DNA of 64,000 bases from the NCBI GenBank assembly GCA_946902875.1, contig OX336359.1, positions 4,092,001 to 4,156,000 on the forward strand, given 5' to 3'. The position numbers and the translations under genes were made by a program. Source of the stretch: Nematopogon swammerdamellus. Its lineage: Eukaryota; Arthropoda; Insecta; Lepidoptera; Adelidae. How positions within the stretch are numbered: position 1 is the stretch's first letter; each line of letters starts with the position of its first letter. Under the pieces are notes generated by a model, which was not told where the DNA came from, ran no database searches, and saw only the letters and a program-made list of their open reading frames with translations. Below are positions 21,629-32,986 of the stretch, piece after piece.

Positions 21629-21753
21629 GTGGTCCTATTTTAATTGGGTCAAGATCGGATTGGAAAGCGAGGCGGAATCGCGAGGCCGAAGGCCGAGCGA
21701 TTCCGCCGAGTACATTAATAGCAAAAAATTACTAAAAAAAACTGTGAAATAAA

Positions 21754-22196
21754 AAAAAAGTTTTAAAAAACATAAAACCGACTTCCTAAAAAAAAAAGGA
21801 AAACTAAAAAACTATTCAAAATAAAAATATAAAAACCGCCTTCAAAAATATATGAAATAAAAACCTAAAAAAAAAAAAACGAACCCTAGAGTTGAAGGCG
21901 GTGCTAAAGCAAGCAAAAATGATGCATGAAAGAAAACATGAGTGGATGATAATATCCTTTGTGATTTGTAAAGCAAGCAAAAATGATGCATGAAAGAAAA
22001 CATGAGTGGATGATAATATCCTTTGTGATTTGTGTAGCCTTTTTAGCACCGCCTTCAACTCTAGGGTTCGTTTTTTTTTTTTTAGGTTTTTATTTCATAT
22101 ATTTTTGAAGGCGGTTTTTATATTTTTATTTTGAATAGTTTTTTAGTTTTCCTTTTTTTTTTAGGAAGTCGGTTTTATGTTTTTTAAAACTTTTTT
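21754..22196. repeat. Perfect 155-bp palindrome with duplicated spacer
   Basis: Arms 21754-21908 and 22042-22196 are exact reverse complements by eye, including A/T runs of 10 and 13. The 133-bp spacer holds two identical 64-bp units (21906-21969 and 21970-22033). Arms carry the accgacttcc and gaaggcgg words of the lepidopteran repeat at 19975. It would fold into a long hairpin. Confidence 0.9.
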
Positions 22197-22850
22197 ATGA
22201 ACATTTTCTCTTGTTGATACGGTTTGTCACTATTTTGACAAATTTGTAGCACTTTATAAGCAATCCATACCTGGCATCACAGTTACCAACTGACAGACGT
22301 CACGAACGCATTCTCTCAGCGGTCGAATATACAATGTGCCAATAACGCCATCTGTGTTTTGAATTTCCACATTATAATTTTAATGGGACTTTGACAAACT
22401 CGTTTTGCAGACCTAACATAGATGGCGTTGCGTTGTAATAACAATTCATACGAATTAGAATCGTTCGTTAGTGTAGCCCATTGTCCCTCCACAGGTCTGT
22501 CTATTCCACGTTTAAACCCAAAATGACCTTTCCTTGTTCCGCCCCGAAAGAGAGAATTAACCCTTCTCACCTAATGGTTCACGTAAATAGTTGAAACTAT
22601 TTTAAAAGGCGGCGGGGGGACAACCTGGCTGAACATTAGCGCCCTCCACAATGCTCCGGAGGGCCCTTAAGGCGACGAATGTCCTCAATTTGCAGTCCGC
22701 CATACTTATGTAGGTACGCACTTAGGTGTGGTTTTAAGAGACGGCTTAGGGGTATTTTTATTAGTGTTAAAAATAGGTACACTGTTAAAGTTTATGTGAA
22801 GTAATTCACTTTCTAATCTCTCGATTAAGGTTATCACGGGCAGATACGTG
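22197..22850. other. Unique DNA left of the mariner
   Basis: 22290-22570 is less AT-rich and open on the minus strand for 84 codons without a recognisable domain. A GC-rich patch follows at 22610-22680. No gene called. Confidence 0.3.
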
Positions 22851-22912
22851 GGGCACACTGAAAGTTTCCGGAATTAATATGAATAAAATACTATTAAAGG
22901 TCAAAAATGAAT

Positions 22913-23122
22913 TTATTGTTTCTCAAAATATTCTCCCTTTGCGTAAATGCACTTTTTCATACGATTAAACCAATTTTGAAAACTTTTGTGCCACTCCTCC
23001 GTGGTGACCTCAGAAACGTGTTTTTCATATTCTTCGACAGCCTCTTCTGGTGATGAAAATCGTTGACCGCGTAATTGGTTCTTAATTTTTGGGAACAGAA
23101 AAAAGTCACAAGGTGCCGTCAC
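22913..23122 (-). pseudogene. Mariner transposase C-terminal piece
   Basis: Reads A-P-C-D-F-F-L-F-P-K-I-K-N-Q-L-R-G and continues to M-K-K-C-I-Y-A-K-G-E-Y-F-E, the normal C-terminus of mariner transposase. The Met counted as its start is a product of the deletion junction. The catalytic second and third aspartates lie in the lost segment upstream of A-P-C-D. Confidence 0.85.
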
Positions 23123-23615
23123 CTGTTACTATGTCCCACACCAAATTTGAAGCGCCTTTGTTGAATCTGGTAAGCATGGCATTGCACCAAGTGACGCGGT
23201 GCGTTTTTTGAGCCTCGGTCAAATTGTGTGGGATCCACCGCGAGCACAGCTTTCTCACACCCAAATGTTTGTGTAGGATTGATTGTATTTGACTCATGCC
23301 TATGTCTAAGGATGCCCGAATCTCATGGTAGGTCACATGCCTGTCTGTTTCGATCATACGGCGCACAGCATCGATGTTTTTGTTGTTCACAGCGGTGAAC
23401 GGGCGACCATCGCGAGATTCGTCACTGAGATTGACACGACCGCGCTTGAATTCTGCAAACCAGCAATAAATAGTCGTCTTGCATGGTGCTTCATCGCCAA
23501 AAGCAGATTGAAGCCGAGCGAGGCTCTGATGAGCTGTAAAATTACACTTAAAATCGTAGAAAATCATACCACGAAAATTTTCCCGGGTTAAATTTATGTT
23601 AATGTAGACACGCAA
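23106..23615 (-). pseudogene. Mariner transposase N-terminal piece
   Basis: 169 codons holding the paired helix-turn-helix DNA-binding region (T-I-Y-C-W-F-A-E-F-K-R-G and D-E-S-R-D-G-R-P linker) and ending W-D-I-V-T-G-D-G-T-L, where the first catalytic Asp (T-G-D-E in intact enzymes) is followed at once by the junction. It cannot cut DNA but could bind the ends. Confidence 0.87.
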
Positions 23616-23782
23616 TTTTTAAAATGGCGCCACAATGGAAAAACAATTGACAGTCAGATGAAACAAACTGCATTCTACAGCCAAAGAGTTCCTTTTTCAA
23701 ATGTTGTAATTACTTTTTAAATATTGTTTATGTAAGTGGCCAATTCCGGAAACTTTTAGTGTGCCCTATGTACAAGTAGTAA

Positions 23783-24141
23783 TTTTTTTTTATGGAAACT
23801 GACACGGTTGGCTACATGACCTACAACGTCCGTGATGTCAGCCCATAACACCGGGTGAACTAGGTGCCATGTCAGTGCTTCCCCCTTTGATCGTGCCGTT
23901 AGCCGTTTCGACCGACGTTTCATTCAGTGCGATGGTACCAACCCGGGCGGGTTAAACCCTACCACGAAGTAAGATTAGGAGGGAAGGGACCTACAGTACC
24001 TACTCGTTTTACGAGGAATCCGAACCTCGGTCAGCCTCCAACGGTCAGCGGTCACCCATCCAAGAACTGACCGCACCCAGCGTTGCTTAACATTCAATAG
24101 CGACAGTTGACTGTCTGCACCACTGAGCTATCGAGGCTGAC
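23783..24141 (-). mobile_element. SINE-B with internal deletion
   Basis: Minus-strand copy with poly-T, the tail motif, core and complete head (gagctatcgaggctgac). It lacks about 40 bp after cgtgcc (near 23896) and has a 10-bp insertion at 23999. Confidence 0.83.
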
Positions 24142-24273
24142 AATATGACATTGGTACCTATGTTAATTTAGGGTTCAGTTTGTAACTTTTATTGTTATAC
24201 TAAAAGCTTTGCAGGAAATACATTTCGGAAAAATGGCCTTCTCGGTGCATTCAGATTGAAAGGTTAATTAAGT

Positions 24274-24512
24274 CAAGAACGTTAGATGTATGGACGTCGG
24301 ACCATACATCTAACGTTCGCCGCGCCAGCGTAAAACGATATTTGTAAAAACGTACAAATAACATTCGTTACCACCCAATCAGAGCGCGATACCACCCGAT
24401 ACCACCCAATCAGAGCGCGCGCCGTCACCTCCGCTCCCCGCGGAGCTCGGCGACGCTGTTTCTCATATAAGCATTGGACAGTCCGTCGTCCAAACTTTTC
24501 TAAACGTTCTTG
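24274..24512 (+). mobile_element. Element-I, hAT-like MITE, intact copy
   Basis: 239 bp. Terminal repeats caagaacgtt and aacgttcttg. Exact 8-bp duplication aattaagt at 24266-24273 and 24513-24520, the length typical of hAT elements. A perfect internal hairpin (acgttagatgtatgg … ccatacatctaacgt) sits at the left end. Confidence 0.88.
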
Positions 24513-24599
24513 AATTAAGTATTTAACATATTTAGGAGTACCAAGCAGTATTAAGAACGACCGCACAGTGTATTATTATACCCAATTTTGTTCCATCTC

Positions 24600-24745
24600 G
24601 TTTTTATTATGAAAATCAATAGTTATGAAAATCAATAGTTATCGAAACAGCTATGAAAACGGTTTTAAAAAACATTGAACCGACTTCAAAAAACAAAGTC
24701 TACTTAGAAAATAAAAATTATTAAATTATTGAGTTGAAGGCGGTA
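24600..24745 (+). repeat. accgactt repeat end fragment
   Basis: A duplicated atgaaaatcaatagtta is followed by ttaaaaaacattgaaccgac and gagttgaaggcggt, words shared with the palindrome at 21754-22196. Confidence 0.45.
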
Positions 24746-25225
24746 CACTGGCAGAAAATCGACATTATCAAAAATATTTGCGGGCCAGATAAAAACATAA
24801 ATTGGATTTTTTCTATAACAAAAATTTTAGTTTTCATAAATAAATAGCGGCGCAGGCCAGATAAAATGGCGACGCGGGCCGCTTCCGGCCCGCGAACCGT
24901 AGTTTGGAGATCCCTGGATAGCGTAATAAGGTAAAGCAAGGAGGTTATACCCTCATTTGATATTCGGAGAAGACATAGATTATCGAAAATATGTATCTAT
25001 AACATGTAGGCTAAGAGGGCGCTACCTAGCTATATGTTGACCTCAATGAACTTGACCTTCATTAGGTATCTCCGAAACTTATATTTCTACAATAATAATT
25101 GTAGAAATATAAGTTTCGGATTTATTCTGAAAAAACCACACCTACATTATATATTACGTGTATTTCTGTTTCTATAAAATATATCTTATAATAATAATAG
25201 TAATAGTCGCTCCGCAGTAAGTGGA

Positions 25226-25500
25226 TACGGAGCTCTCCGAGATGGGGGTGGTGGTGGCCTACGTGTCTAGTACCACCACCTATCGCTCGAAGCTAGTCTC
25301 GCGTCGTCCCGGAGAGCTCCGTAGCCACGGCCTGCACCCGCCGGCGCGCTTGGGGCTTGTCTCCCGCCGTCGGCGGAATTTTACCGTTTTCTTTTTTTTG
25401 TTTTTGTCTGTATTTTTTTAATTGTATAGATAGAATTAATATAGATATGTAAATAGAATAAGAAAACGTGACAATAAAGTATAGTAATAGTAATAGTATG
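25226..25500 (+). repeat. LINE 3' end with ATAGTA tail
   Basis: gagctctccgagatgggggt…ggcctacgtgtctagtacca encodes a short C-terminal-like frame, then UTR, then aataaagtatagtaatagta. A homologue in the same orientation lies at 43383-43672. 5'-truncated non-LTR element; clade not determined. Confidence 0.6.
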
Positions 25501-25611
25501 TAGGTACATAGTACGTCTAGATAAATAATTTAAATAATAATCAATGAATATATCAATACATATTAAAAAAAAAATATTATATATTATGCGTAACTTAAAA
25601 TTATATATATA

Positions 25612-25722
25612 TTTTTTATGGAAACTGACACGGTTGGCTACATCACCTACAACATCCGTGATGTCAGCTCATAACACCGGGTGAACAAGGTGCCATGTCA
25701 GTGCTTCCCTTCATTTCATGTC
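25612..25722 (-). mobile_element. SINE-B 3' fragment
   Basis: tatggaaactgacacggttg to gcttcccttcatttcatgtc only. Truncated at its 5' side. Confidence 0.75.
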
Positions 25723-26807
25723 TTCAATAAAATAAATAAGTATCGAAGTATCAAAATTGACGATGGCACTATACACCAGATATAGGTAATTTAAATAGGC
25801 AGTGTGGTCAAATTCTTCAGTATTCATGTTTATGCTGTAAATATTAATGCTCTTGTGAGCGGTAGTATGGGTTAATTATTTGTAAGTTACTATAATATAA
25901 TACTTATAAGGTACTAACAAAACATTGTGACTTGCGAAGTTTGTTTGTCAGTTCTTCTTCGCATTGAATTTAGAACTGGCGGGATTTTCGACAAGTCCAA
26001 GCGTAGGTTACCTACCTATGGATGAAATTATACAATAAACAATAAACAATAAGAAATAAGTACAGTTCGTCAATTCAATTTTGATATGATAACATTTTCA
26101 ATAATTATATTTTGCTCGCTGGTCATGAAGCGATCAATATAGTCCGGTCGCCCGTAGAACATTCATATTACCAAAAAGGTTACCGCTTGGCTTAGTGAAA
26201 TTGTTATAAATTACGGCATTTTAAACACAAAAACCCAAGTCTTAAAGATCGCGAATGGGCGCAACCCTATTCGGTGACAAGTCGAAAATCGCCAAAAATG
26301 TCGGTAAATTACTTTTTGAGGTTACCGATTCTTTTCACTATAGCTATAATCTGCAGCTTATTTCAATTACCACACGTCATCGTAAGACCATGGCAAGTGG
26401 GCATACACTAATTTATGACCAGATGAAGTCAGACGATTTTGACGATAATTTACTTTTTGAGGTTACCGCTTCAAATTTATATAGCAGTTAATAGACCCTC
26501 TGTCCAAACCACATACCTATTTTCAGACTCTTTCTGTGGGCGCTTTAGATTTTAAGACCTATTTTGTCGGCAAAGAAAACTTTCAAAAAATGGTATTAAA
26601 ATACGTACATACATAAATATGTACGTCATTCAGTTGATTGTGTTACGCAACGGTACCACCGATTAATGTACATAATATGTATGTTTATTATATACATATA
26701 TATGCTTATTAAAATATTTATGTAGTATTCCTATGTAGTGTATCATACATATTTCTTTACAGTGTAACACATTGTCACTAACTATTCTTGTTCGCCTGCA
26801 TGTACTT

Positions 26808-26912
26808 CTCCCACATCCCAAAGGTTAGTTAGAATAAAATGTCTCGCGGCATTAAGCTCGCCTGTTGTACCTAATTTTTATAAATTGGTGTTCAATAAAG
26901 AATATATACATA
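26808..26912 (+). repeat. LINE 3' UTR end
   Basis: cccacatcccaaaggttagt…cgcggcattaagctcgcctg…gtgttcaataaagaatata. The layout (gcattaa.ctcgccttttgta then caataaag) is typical of lepidopteran non-LTR 3' ends. Second copy at 55914-56025. Confidence 0.6.
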
Positions 26913-26917
26913 TACAT

Positions 26918-27193
26918 GTACATACCACACGCTGTATTCCGACAATCCGGGTAAGAAGAGTAATGGGCGTTGTGCTGCAAGAACACCGATAAATTATAGC
27001 TCAACACCGAAGGTTTAGCAAAGTAATCGAACAAGATAACGATCGAGCAGCAATTAAGCACAAAAACCCACCTGCTGCATGATGGAAGGACCGTGCCAGG
27101 GTGAGAGGTGCCTACCCTGTCGCCCTTGAGCATGGCATCTTGCCCTTATCCCTTTTACGACATGCACGGGGAGAGATGCAGTGGAGCTGGTAT
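26918..27193 (-). repeat. Repeat-E copy inside the foldback element
   Basis: Reversed: accacacgctgtattccgac at left through gcacggggagagatgcagtg at right. Confidence 0.7.
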
Positions 27194-27815
27194 AAACGTT
27201 CTGTTATAAACCTTGTATTGATACTATATTGTATTACCATGCAATAGAATATAGGAGCACTACAACGTTCGTCATTCATCTCGCCACCCGCGCTCATGTG
27301 GAAATTACTGCAATGCAACGTCGCATTATCGCACTTTACCTAAAACTACGTCGTAGATTTTTGCGATGCGACGTCGCACCGTCAGTCGCACCGCGCACCG
27401 CACGCGTACTCCGCCCGCAGTGATGTAAATTTAGTGAAACTAGATGCCGCCGACCTTTGTAAGTTTTACCTACGGTTAAATAATGTGTATTTTTTTCTAA
27501 CAATGAGTGGAAAGACATGTCGGTGCAGGTTCGCAAGCTGGAACTCTTATAAATTTTACAGAAAAATGTTTGAATAAGTGTAAAAAGTGTTTGTCCAACC
27601 AAATATAGAAGAATTCGTTTGCCAGATGATGTGTCGTCAGAAATTGGTTAGCTTATTCGTATAAGTTCATATTTTACAAAGAAACTAAGTTTACTCGTAT
27701 TTATACAAATATGTAAAACTCAAATTTTAGGAATTTCGAACGAGCTCTCCTAACGAACGGACCGCGGCGAGTCACGACGCTTCTTAACAAAACAAAAACT
27801 AAGCTCTAATCTAAA
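27194..27815. other. Central unique part of the foldback element
   Basis: No transposase-like frame. A CpG-rich stretch at 27310-27420 (gcgatgcgacgtcgcaccg) stands out. The rest is AT-rich. Confidence 0.4.
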
Positions 27816-29469
27816 ATGTTCTACGGGCGACAGGACTAGGTGTACTTGCAGCACAACGCCGATTACTCTGCTTACCCTGATTGTCGGAATGCAGCGTGTG
27901 GTATGTACATTATGTATGTATTTACGTACTTTAATACCATTTTTTGAAATTTTTCTTCGCCGACAATATGGGTCTTAAAATCTAAAGCGCCCACAGAAAT
28001 GGTCTTAAAATTGGTATGTGGTTTGTACAGAGGGTCTATTAGCTGCTGTATAAATTTGAAGCGGTAACCTCAAAAAGTAAATTATCGTCAAAATCGGCTG
28101 ACTTCATGTTGTCTTAAATCAGTGTATGCCCACTTGCCATGGTCTTACGATGACGTGTGGTAATTGAAATAAGCTGGAGAACATAACTACAGTGAAAAGA
28201 AGCGGTAACCTCGAAAAGTAAATTACTGAAATTTTTGGATATTTTCGACTTGTCACCTATTATGGTTGCGCCCATTTGCGATCTTTCAAATTTGGGTTTT
28301 CGTGTTTAAAATGGCATAATTTATAACAATTTCACACAGCCAAGCGGTAACCTTTTTGGTAATATGAATGTTCTACGGGCGAGAGGACTAGGTGTACTTG
28401 CAGCACAACGCCGATTACTCTGCTTACCCTGTTTGTCGGAATGCAGCGTGTGGTATGTACATTATGTATGTATTTACGTACCTTAATACCATTTTTTGAA
28501 ATTTTTCTTCGCCGACAAAATGGGTCTTAAAATCTAAAGCGCCCACAGAAAGGGTCTTAAAATGGGTATGTGGTTTGTACAAAGGGTCTATTAGCTGCTG
28601 TATAAATTTGAAGCGGTAACCTCAAAAAGTAAATTATCTTAAAAATCGGCTGACTTCATGTGGTCGTAAAAAAGTGTATGCCCACTTGCCATGGTCTTAA
28701 TATGACGTGTGGTAATTGAAATAAGCTGGAGAACATAACTACAGTGAGAAGAAGCGGTAACATCGAAAAGTAAATTACTGAAATTTTTGGAGATTTTTGA
28801 CTTGTCACCGAATATGGTTGCGCCCATTTGCGATCTTTCAGATTTGGGTCTTAGTATTTAAAATGGCGTAATTTATAACAATTTCACATAGCCAAGCGGT
28901 AACCTTTTTGGTAATATATGTTCTACGGGCGACAGGACTAGGTGTACTTGCAGCACAACGCCGATTACTCTGCTTACCCTGATTGTCGGAATGCAGCGTG
29001 TGGTATGTACATTATGTATGTATTTACGTACTTTAATACCATTTTTTGAAATTTTTCTTCGCCGACAAAATGGGTCTTAAAATCTAAAGCGCCCACAGAA
29101 AGGGTCTTAAAATGGGTATGTGGTTTGTACAAAGGGTCTATTAGCTGCTGTATAAATTTGAAGCGGTAACCTCAAAAAGTAATTTAACGTCAAAATCGGC
29201 TAACTTCACGTGGTCTTAAACCAGTGTATGCCCACTTGCCATGGTCTTACGATGACGTGTGGTAATTGAAATAAGCTGGAGAACATAACTATAGTGAAAA
29301 GAATCGGTAACCTCAAAAAGTAATTTACGGACATTTTTGGCGATTTTCGACTTGTCACCGAATACGGTTGCGCCCATTCGCGATCTTTAAGACTTGGGTT
29401 TTTGTGTTTAAAATGCCGTAATTTATAACAATTTCACTAAGCCAAGCGGTAACCTTTTTGGTAATATGA
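27816..29469 (+). repeat. Three tandem 552-bp arm units
   Basis: Unit starts are marked by atgttctacgggcga at 27816, 28368 and 28918. Each unit contains a fragment of the Repeat-E 3' end (gtacttgcagcacaacgccg…cagcgtgtggtatgt) followed by the full arm. Units are similar but not identical. The third unit shares variants (for example gaatcggtaacc) with the inverted left arm. Confidence 0.88.
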
Positions 29470-29492
29470 ATGTTCTACGGGCGACCGGGCTA

Positions 29493-30687
29493 ATAAATGC
29501 TGCCTTCTGCTTTACAGACCGATAGCGCTGGGCTATTTTGAGGTCATAAGTTTAAACAATTCTAGAGTTGCTTATTTCTAGCCTGTGGATACAGTCGTAC
29601 ATATGAAGCATAATATTGCGTTTTGTGTCACATCTGTCACTTGCATTTTCAGCAGTTCGAAGATTTGTGGTTGTTTTTTTTTTAATTCTATTCAAAACTA
29701 AACTTTAAAATAATTATGGTATCATATCTAGGATAGCCTGCGGAGTGTGCAAACCAAGTTTGTGTCATCTTCGTCACTTCATGCGAAGTTTTTTTTTTTT
29801 AAATAATAAAATTCCGTGGATAAAAACGACACAAATTATGAATAGTGTTTTGTTACACCATAATAATCAAAAAGACGTAAACTCTAATAACCCGCATTTT
29901 CTTTCATGGTTTTTAGAGGATTTTGTAATAAAAATATTATATATCTATAAATGTCGTGGATGAATTCGACACAGAATATTTTGAACAACAGATATCAGTA
30001 CTGTAAAACGCGTAACACCTATTTAACCTATTCTAATATTCTTTTAGAGCTATTTGGGCGATGTATTAGGTACTGGTTAAATATAAGGATTTCCGTGGAA
30101 GAGATGACACAAAATGCTTTTGCACATCGGTTACTACTTCGTTATTATCATGAAAGTAAAATTTTATTTTCTAATTTTCATTTCGTCCAATACTGATCTA
30201 AAAGACAAATACCTAAATTTCTACGTATGCAAATTCCTATGATGACACAAACTAATATATTAGGTTGGGCAAGTGGTTCGGAAACTATATGCGAAAAATA
30301 AACAACTTTAATATTTTTGAAACCAAAAATGCTAGCGCTACAGGTCTATTATTAACAAGGCCGTAAAAACCTGAAGCTTATAAAAAGTGGCAGCTGCTAC
30401 TTGCTAGCACGATAATAATACTTATCAAACATTTACCACGTAATATCGGGCGAGGAAGGACCCGCGTTCAAAATGACAGAGCGACAGATGCTCGCAATAG
30501 GCCGAAATCGAACACCCCACCCTCGAAATTAGTCTACCGGCGCCGGCGTCTCAGCTAGGCACATCTCTATTATTCCCAGGATCTGACCCCGGCATGGCGG
30601 CCTAATCAAACAGTATCCGCGCTTAGGTTAGGACGAAGTGATGCCCTAGACGGTCCGCGCGCTTTTATTTTGACTTGAGTACGTATA
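29493..30687. other. Mostly unique AT-rich DNA
   Basis: 29740-30200 holds two short open frames (72 and 81 codons) without recognisable features. 30262 (attaggttgggcaagtgg) resembles a lone mariner end without a partner. 30440-30670 is GC-richer, without an assignable function. Confidence 0.3.
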
Positions 30688-31069
30688 CAAGGTGCTTCGT
30701 TAGTCTTTTCAAAAATTTCGGGAGGGTTACATACGCACTCAAATAAGCACTTTACATAAGAAAGAAACATATGTTTATAGGAGCATTTTTTCTCCTAACA
30801 AAAAAATAAAATCAAATAAGTAGCTGTAAAAACTTGTGACTTACTTACAACAAATAGCTGTTCTGCGTTTGAACATAGTACGGTCATTGACCCCGTACAA
30901 TGCGAGTTACCTACTGTTACACACAGGTTGATGTTTAGGTGGCAAAAATGTTTTGTTAAATTTCTCGAAAAGTAATGCTAAAAACATATAATATTTTTTG
31001 CGTAACGTGTTTATTTGAGTGTCCATGTAATCCTCCCGAAATTTTTGACATAAATAACGAAGCACCTTA
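30688..31069. mobile_element. MITE with about 40-bp inverted repeats
   Basis: aaggtgcttcgttag…caaaaatttcgggagggtta at left mirrors taatcctcccgaaatttttg…aacgaagcacctt at right. 382 bp, TATA present on both sides, non-coding. Confidence 0.78.
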
Positions 31070-31121
31070 TATATACATTTGCCAGTACGTACTCGAAATC
31101 ACGGTGCGTAACAAGTTAACT

Positions 31122-31396
31122 CGCCGACGTACCAAAGTAGTCGATATTGGCTAAGCTCATGTGGCAGTGGGCTAGGCACTTCAGATGAAGATACGACGAC
31201 CGTTGGAGTAACCGTGCCCTACACTGGCGGTCGTGGACAGGAAAATCGAGTGTGGGAAGACCATCCGCCAGGTGGGACGACGACATCAAGTATGTCGGCG
31301 GAAAGCAGTGGTACCGTGCCGCTGAACGCCGGGAGGACTGGAGGAAAATTGGAGAGGCGTATGTGCAGCAGTGGACGCTTACTCGCTGAAGAAATC
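31122..31396 (+). pseudogene. LINE ORF2 C-terminal remnant (QWAGH type)
   Basis: Reads W-Q-W-A-R-H-F-R, an in-frame TGA at 31186, then D-D-R-W-S-N-R-A-L-H-W-R…S-V-G-R-P-S-A-R-W-D-D-D and finally G-E-A-Y-V-Q-Q-W before TGA at 31394. The order matches the C-terminus of a widespread insect non-LTR reverse transcriptase. A frameshift lies upstream near 31140. Not functional. Confidence 0.68.
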
Positions 31397-31615
31397 ATGA
31401 AAATAAGGAAACTTCCGAAAGCGGTCTTACAAGTGCTCTTGGATTTGAAATATGTACGTATGCCTGACAGACAGACAAACAGACACCAGATCTATCCTTT
31501 TTCGCAATTTTGCGACGGAACCCTAAAAATGAACGTGTTGAAAGAATTGTAGCGAGAGCTTACTTTTATTTTATTTTTCTTCGAAAATGTTCAACACATT
31601 TTTTGTCTACATACC

Positions 31616-32266
31616 ACAGATTTTTGGGATACACCCAAAAATCGAGGTAAGCAGAGTAGTCGGTGTTGTGCTGCAAGAATTCTGGTAAATTACAACACAA
31701 CATCGACCACCAAATTTAGCAAAGTGTAGGACAGCATCAAGTGAGGCACGAAGACACACCTGCTGCATGACTTGGTGGAAGGACCGCGCTGAGGTTTTTT
31801 TTTTATGGAAACTGAAACGGTTGGCTACCTCACCTACAACATTGGTGATGTTAGCCCATGGGTGAACTAGGTGCCATGTCAGTGCTTCCCTTCATTTCAT
31901 GTCGGCTACGCTGAACTGGGTGGAAAACACGAATTATTTACATAGCCGTTTCGAACGACGTTTCATTCAGTGCGGTGGTATCAACCCGGGCGGGTTGAAC
32001 TCTACCACCTAGTAAGGTAAGAAGAGAAGGGACCTACAGTTTTACGTGGAATCCGAACCACGGACCGGTCACCCATCCAAGTACTGAGCAGCCCAGCGTT
32101 GCTTAACAATCAATAGCGACTGTCGACTGTCTGCACCACTGAGCTATCGAGGCTGACAAGGTGAGAGGTGGCTATCCTGTCGCCCTTTAGCACGGCATCT
32201 TGCCCTTACACCTTAATCGCCTTTTACTAAATGCACAGGGAGAACTGCAGTGGGGCTCCTCTTTTC
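31616..32266 (-). repeat. Repeat-E copy split by SINE-B
   Basis: Parts at 31616-31794 (to ggaccgcgctgagg) and 32158-32266 (from aaggtgagaggtgg) are continuous in intact copies (ccaaggtgagaggtgg). The SINE-B at 31795-32157 is inserted between them. Confidence 0.75.
31795..32157 (-). mobile_element. SINE-B, full length, inserted in Repeat-E
   Basis: Poly-T then atggaaactgaaacggttgg through core to gagctatcgaggctgac. A short aggt is repeated at both junctions. The 5S-like part has a small deletion (gaaccacggaccggtcaccc). Confidence 0.83.
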
Positions 32267-32507
32267 TTTTTATTTTGCGTACGAGCAATTCTTTAGCGCA
32301 GAGCGTCCAACGTACCAAAAGGCCTTAAAATGTTCCGAAATCGACCCCGGCCCGCCATAATGAGGGTCCGACTCTCCCCAAGCTTACCCTTATGGATAAG
32401 ATGTGAAAAATCGAGGAAGCCTGATAGCATCCTGAAATATGCTAAGGCAGATACTTAGGCGCGGTCGAAGAATTTCCGAAATACACACCATCACCCTGTG
32501 TCGCGCG

Positions 32508-32745
32508 CGACGATCGGAGTAAGCAGAGTAATCGGTGTTGTGCTGCAAGAACTCGGTAAATTACCGCACAACCGCAGACCACCACCACGTTTAGAAAACT
32601 ATTAGGAATCATGATGATAACTTTCAAGCAGCAAGCAATCAAGGAAACTATGCATGACTCGGTGCAAGGACCGTGTCAAGGTGGCTAGTCTCTCGCCCTT
32701 TAGCACGAAATCGTGTCCGTATCCCTTAGTCGCCTTTTGTTACGA
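32508..32745 (-). repeat. Repeat-E copy, 3'-truncated
   Basis: gtaagcagagtaatcggtgt…gcatgactcggtgcaaggac…tcccttagtcgcctttt. Confidence 0.65.
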
Positions 32746-32796
32746 ATCAGAAATATAGAACTACTGTTGCTGGCACAATCCAGTCCTTTATAAATA

Positions 32797-32963
32797 TTTT
32801 TTTGTAAACTTACACGGTTGGCTACCTCACCTACTATATCCGTGATGTTAGCCCATAACCCCTTGGTGAAAATAGGTGCCATGTCAGCGCTTCCCTTTGG
32901 TCGTGCCGGCCACACTGTGCTGGACGGAAAACACGAACTATTTACATAGCCGTTTCAACCGAC
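32797..32963 (-). mobile_element. SINE-B 3' half
   Basis: From poly-T and acacggttggctacctcacc to agccgtttcaaccgac; 5' half absent. Confidence 0.75.
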
Positions 32964-32986
32964 TGTTTATGGACTAAATGCGTTAC

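Larger units (their letters stand above)
22851..23766 (-). mobile_element. Internally deleted mariner-like element
   Basis: 916 bp instead of about 1.3 kb. Terminal inverted repeats gggcacactgaaagtttccg at left and, read reversed, gggcacactaaaagtttccg at right. A TA follows the right end directly; at the left the nearest TA is four bases away. It encodes two separated transposase pieces. Confidence 0.88.
26140..29492. mobile_element. Foldback-like composite element with arrayed arms
   Basis: The left arm (26142 to about 26625) begins gtccggtcgcccgtagaac. The right end reads gttctacgggcgaccgggc, so they are inverted tips flanked by TA on both sides. The right arm exists as three tandem 550-552-bp units (27816-28367, 28368-28917, 28918-29469) plus the final tip (29470-29490). 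Each arm carries three GCGGTAACC-like sites, twelve in all, nine exact. The centre (26626-27815) holds unrelated repeats and no transposase. Confidence 0.8.

Noticed and set aside
30262..30290. Mariner-type terminal repeat (attaggttgggcaagtgg)
   Set aside because: No matching inverted partner or transposase nearby; too short to call.
31214..31552. 112-codon plus-strand frame
   Set aside because: Out of frame with the LINE coding remnant, which uses another frame with a stop at 31186.
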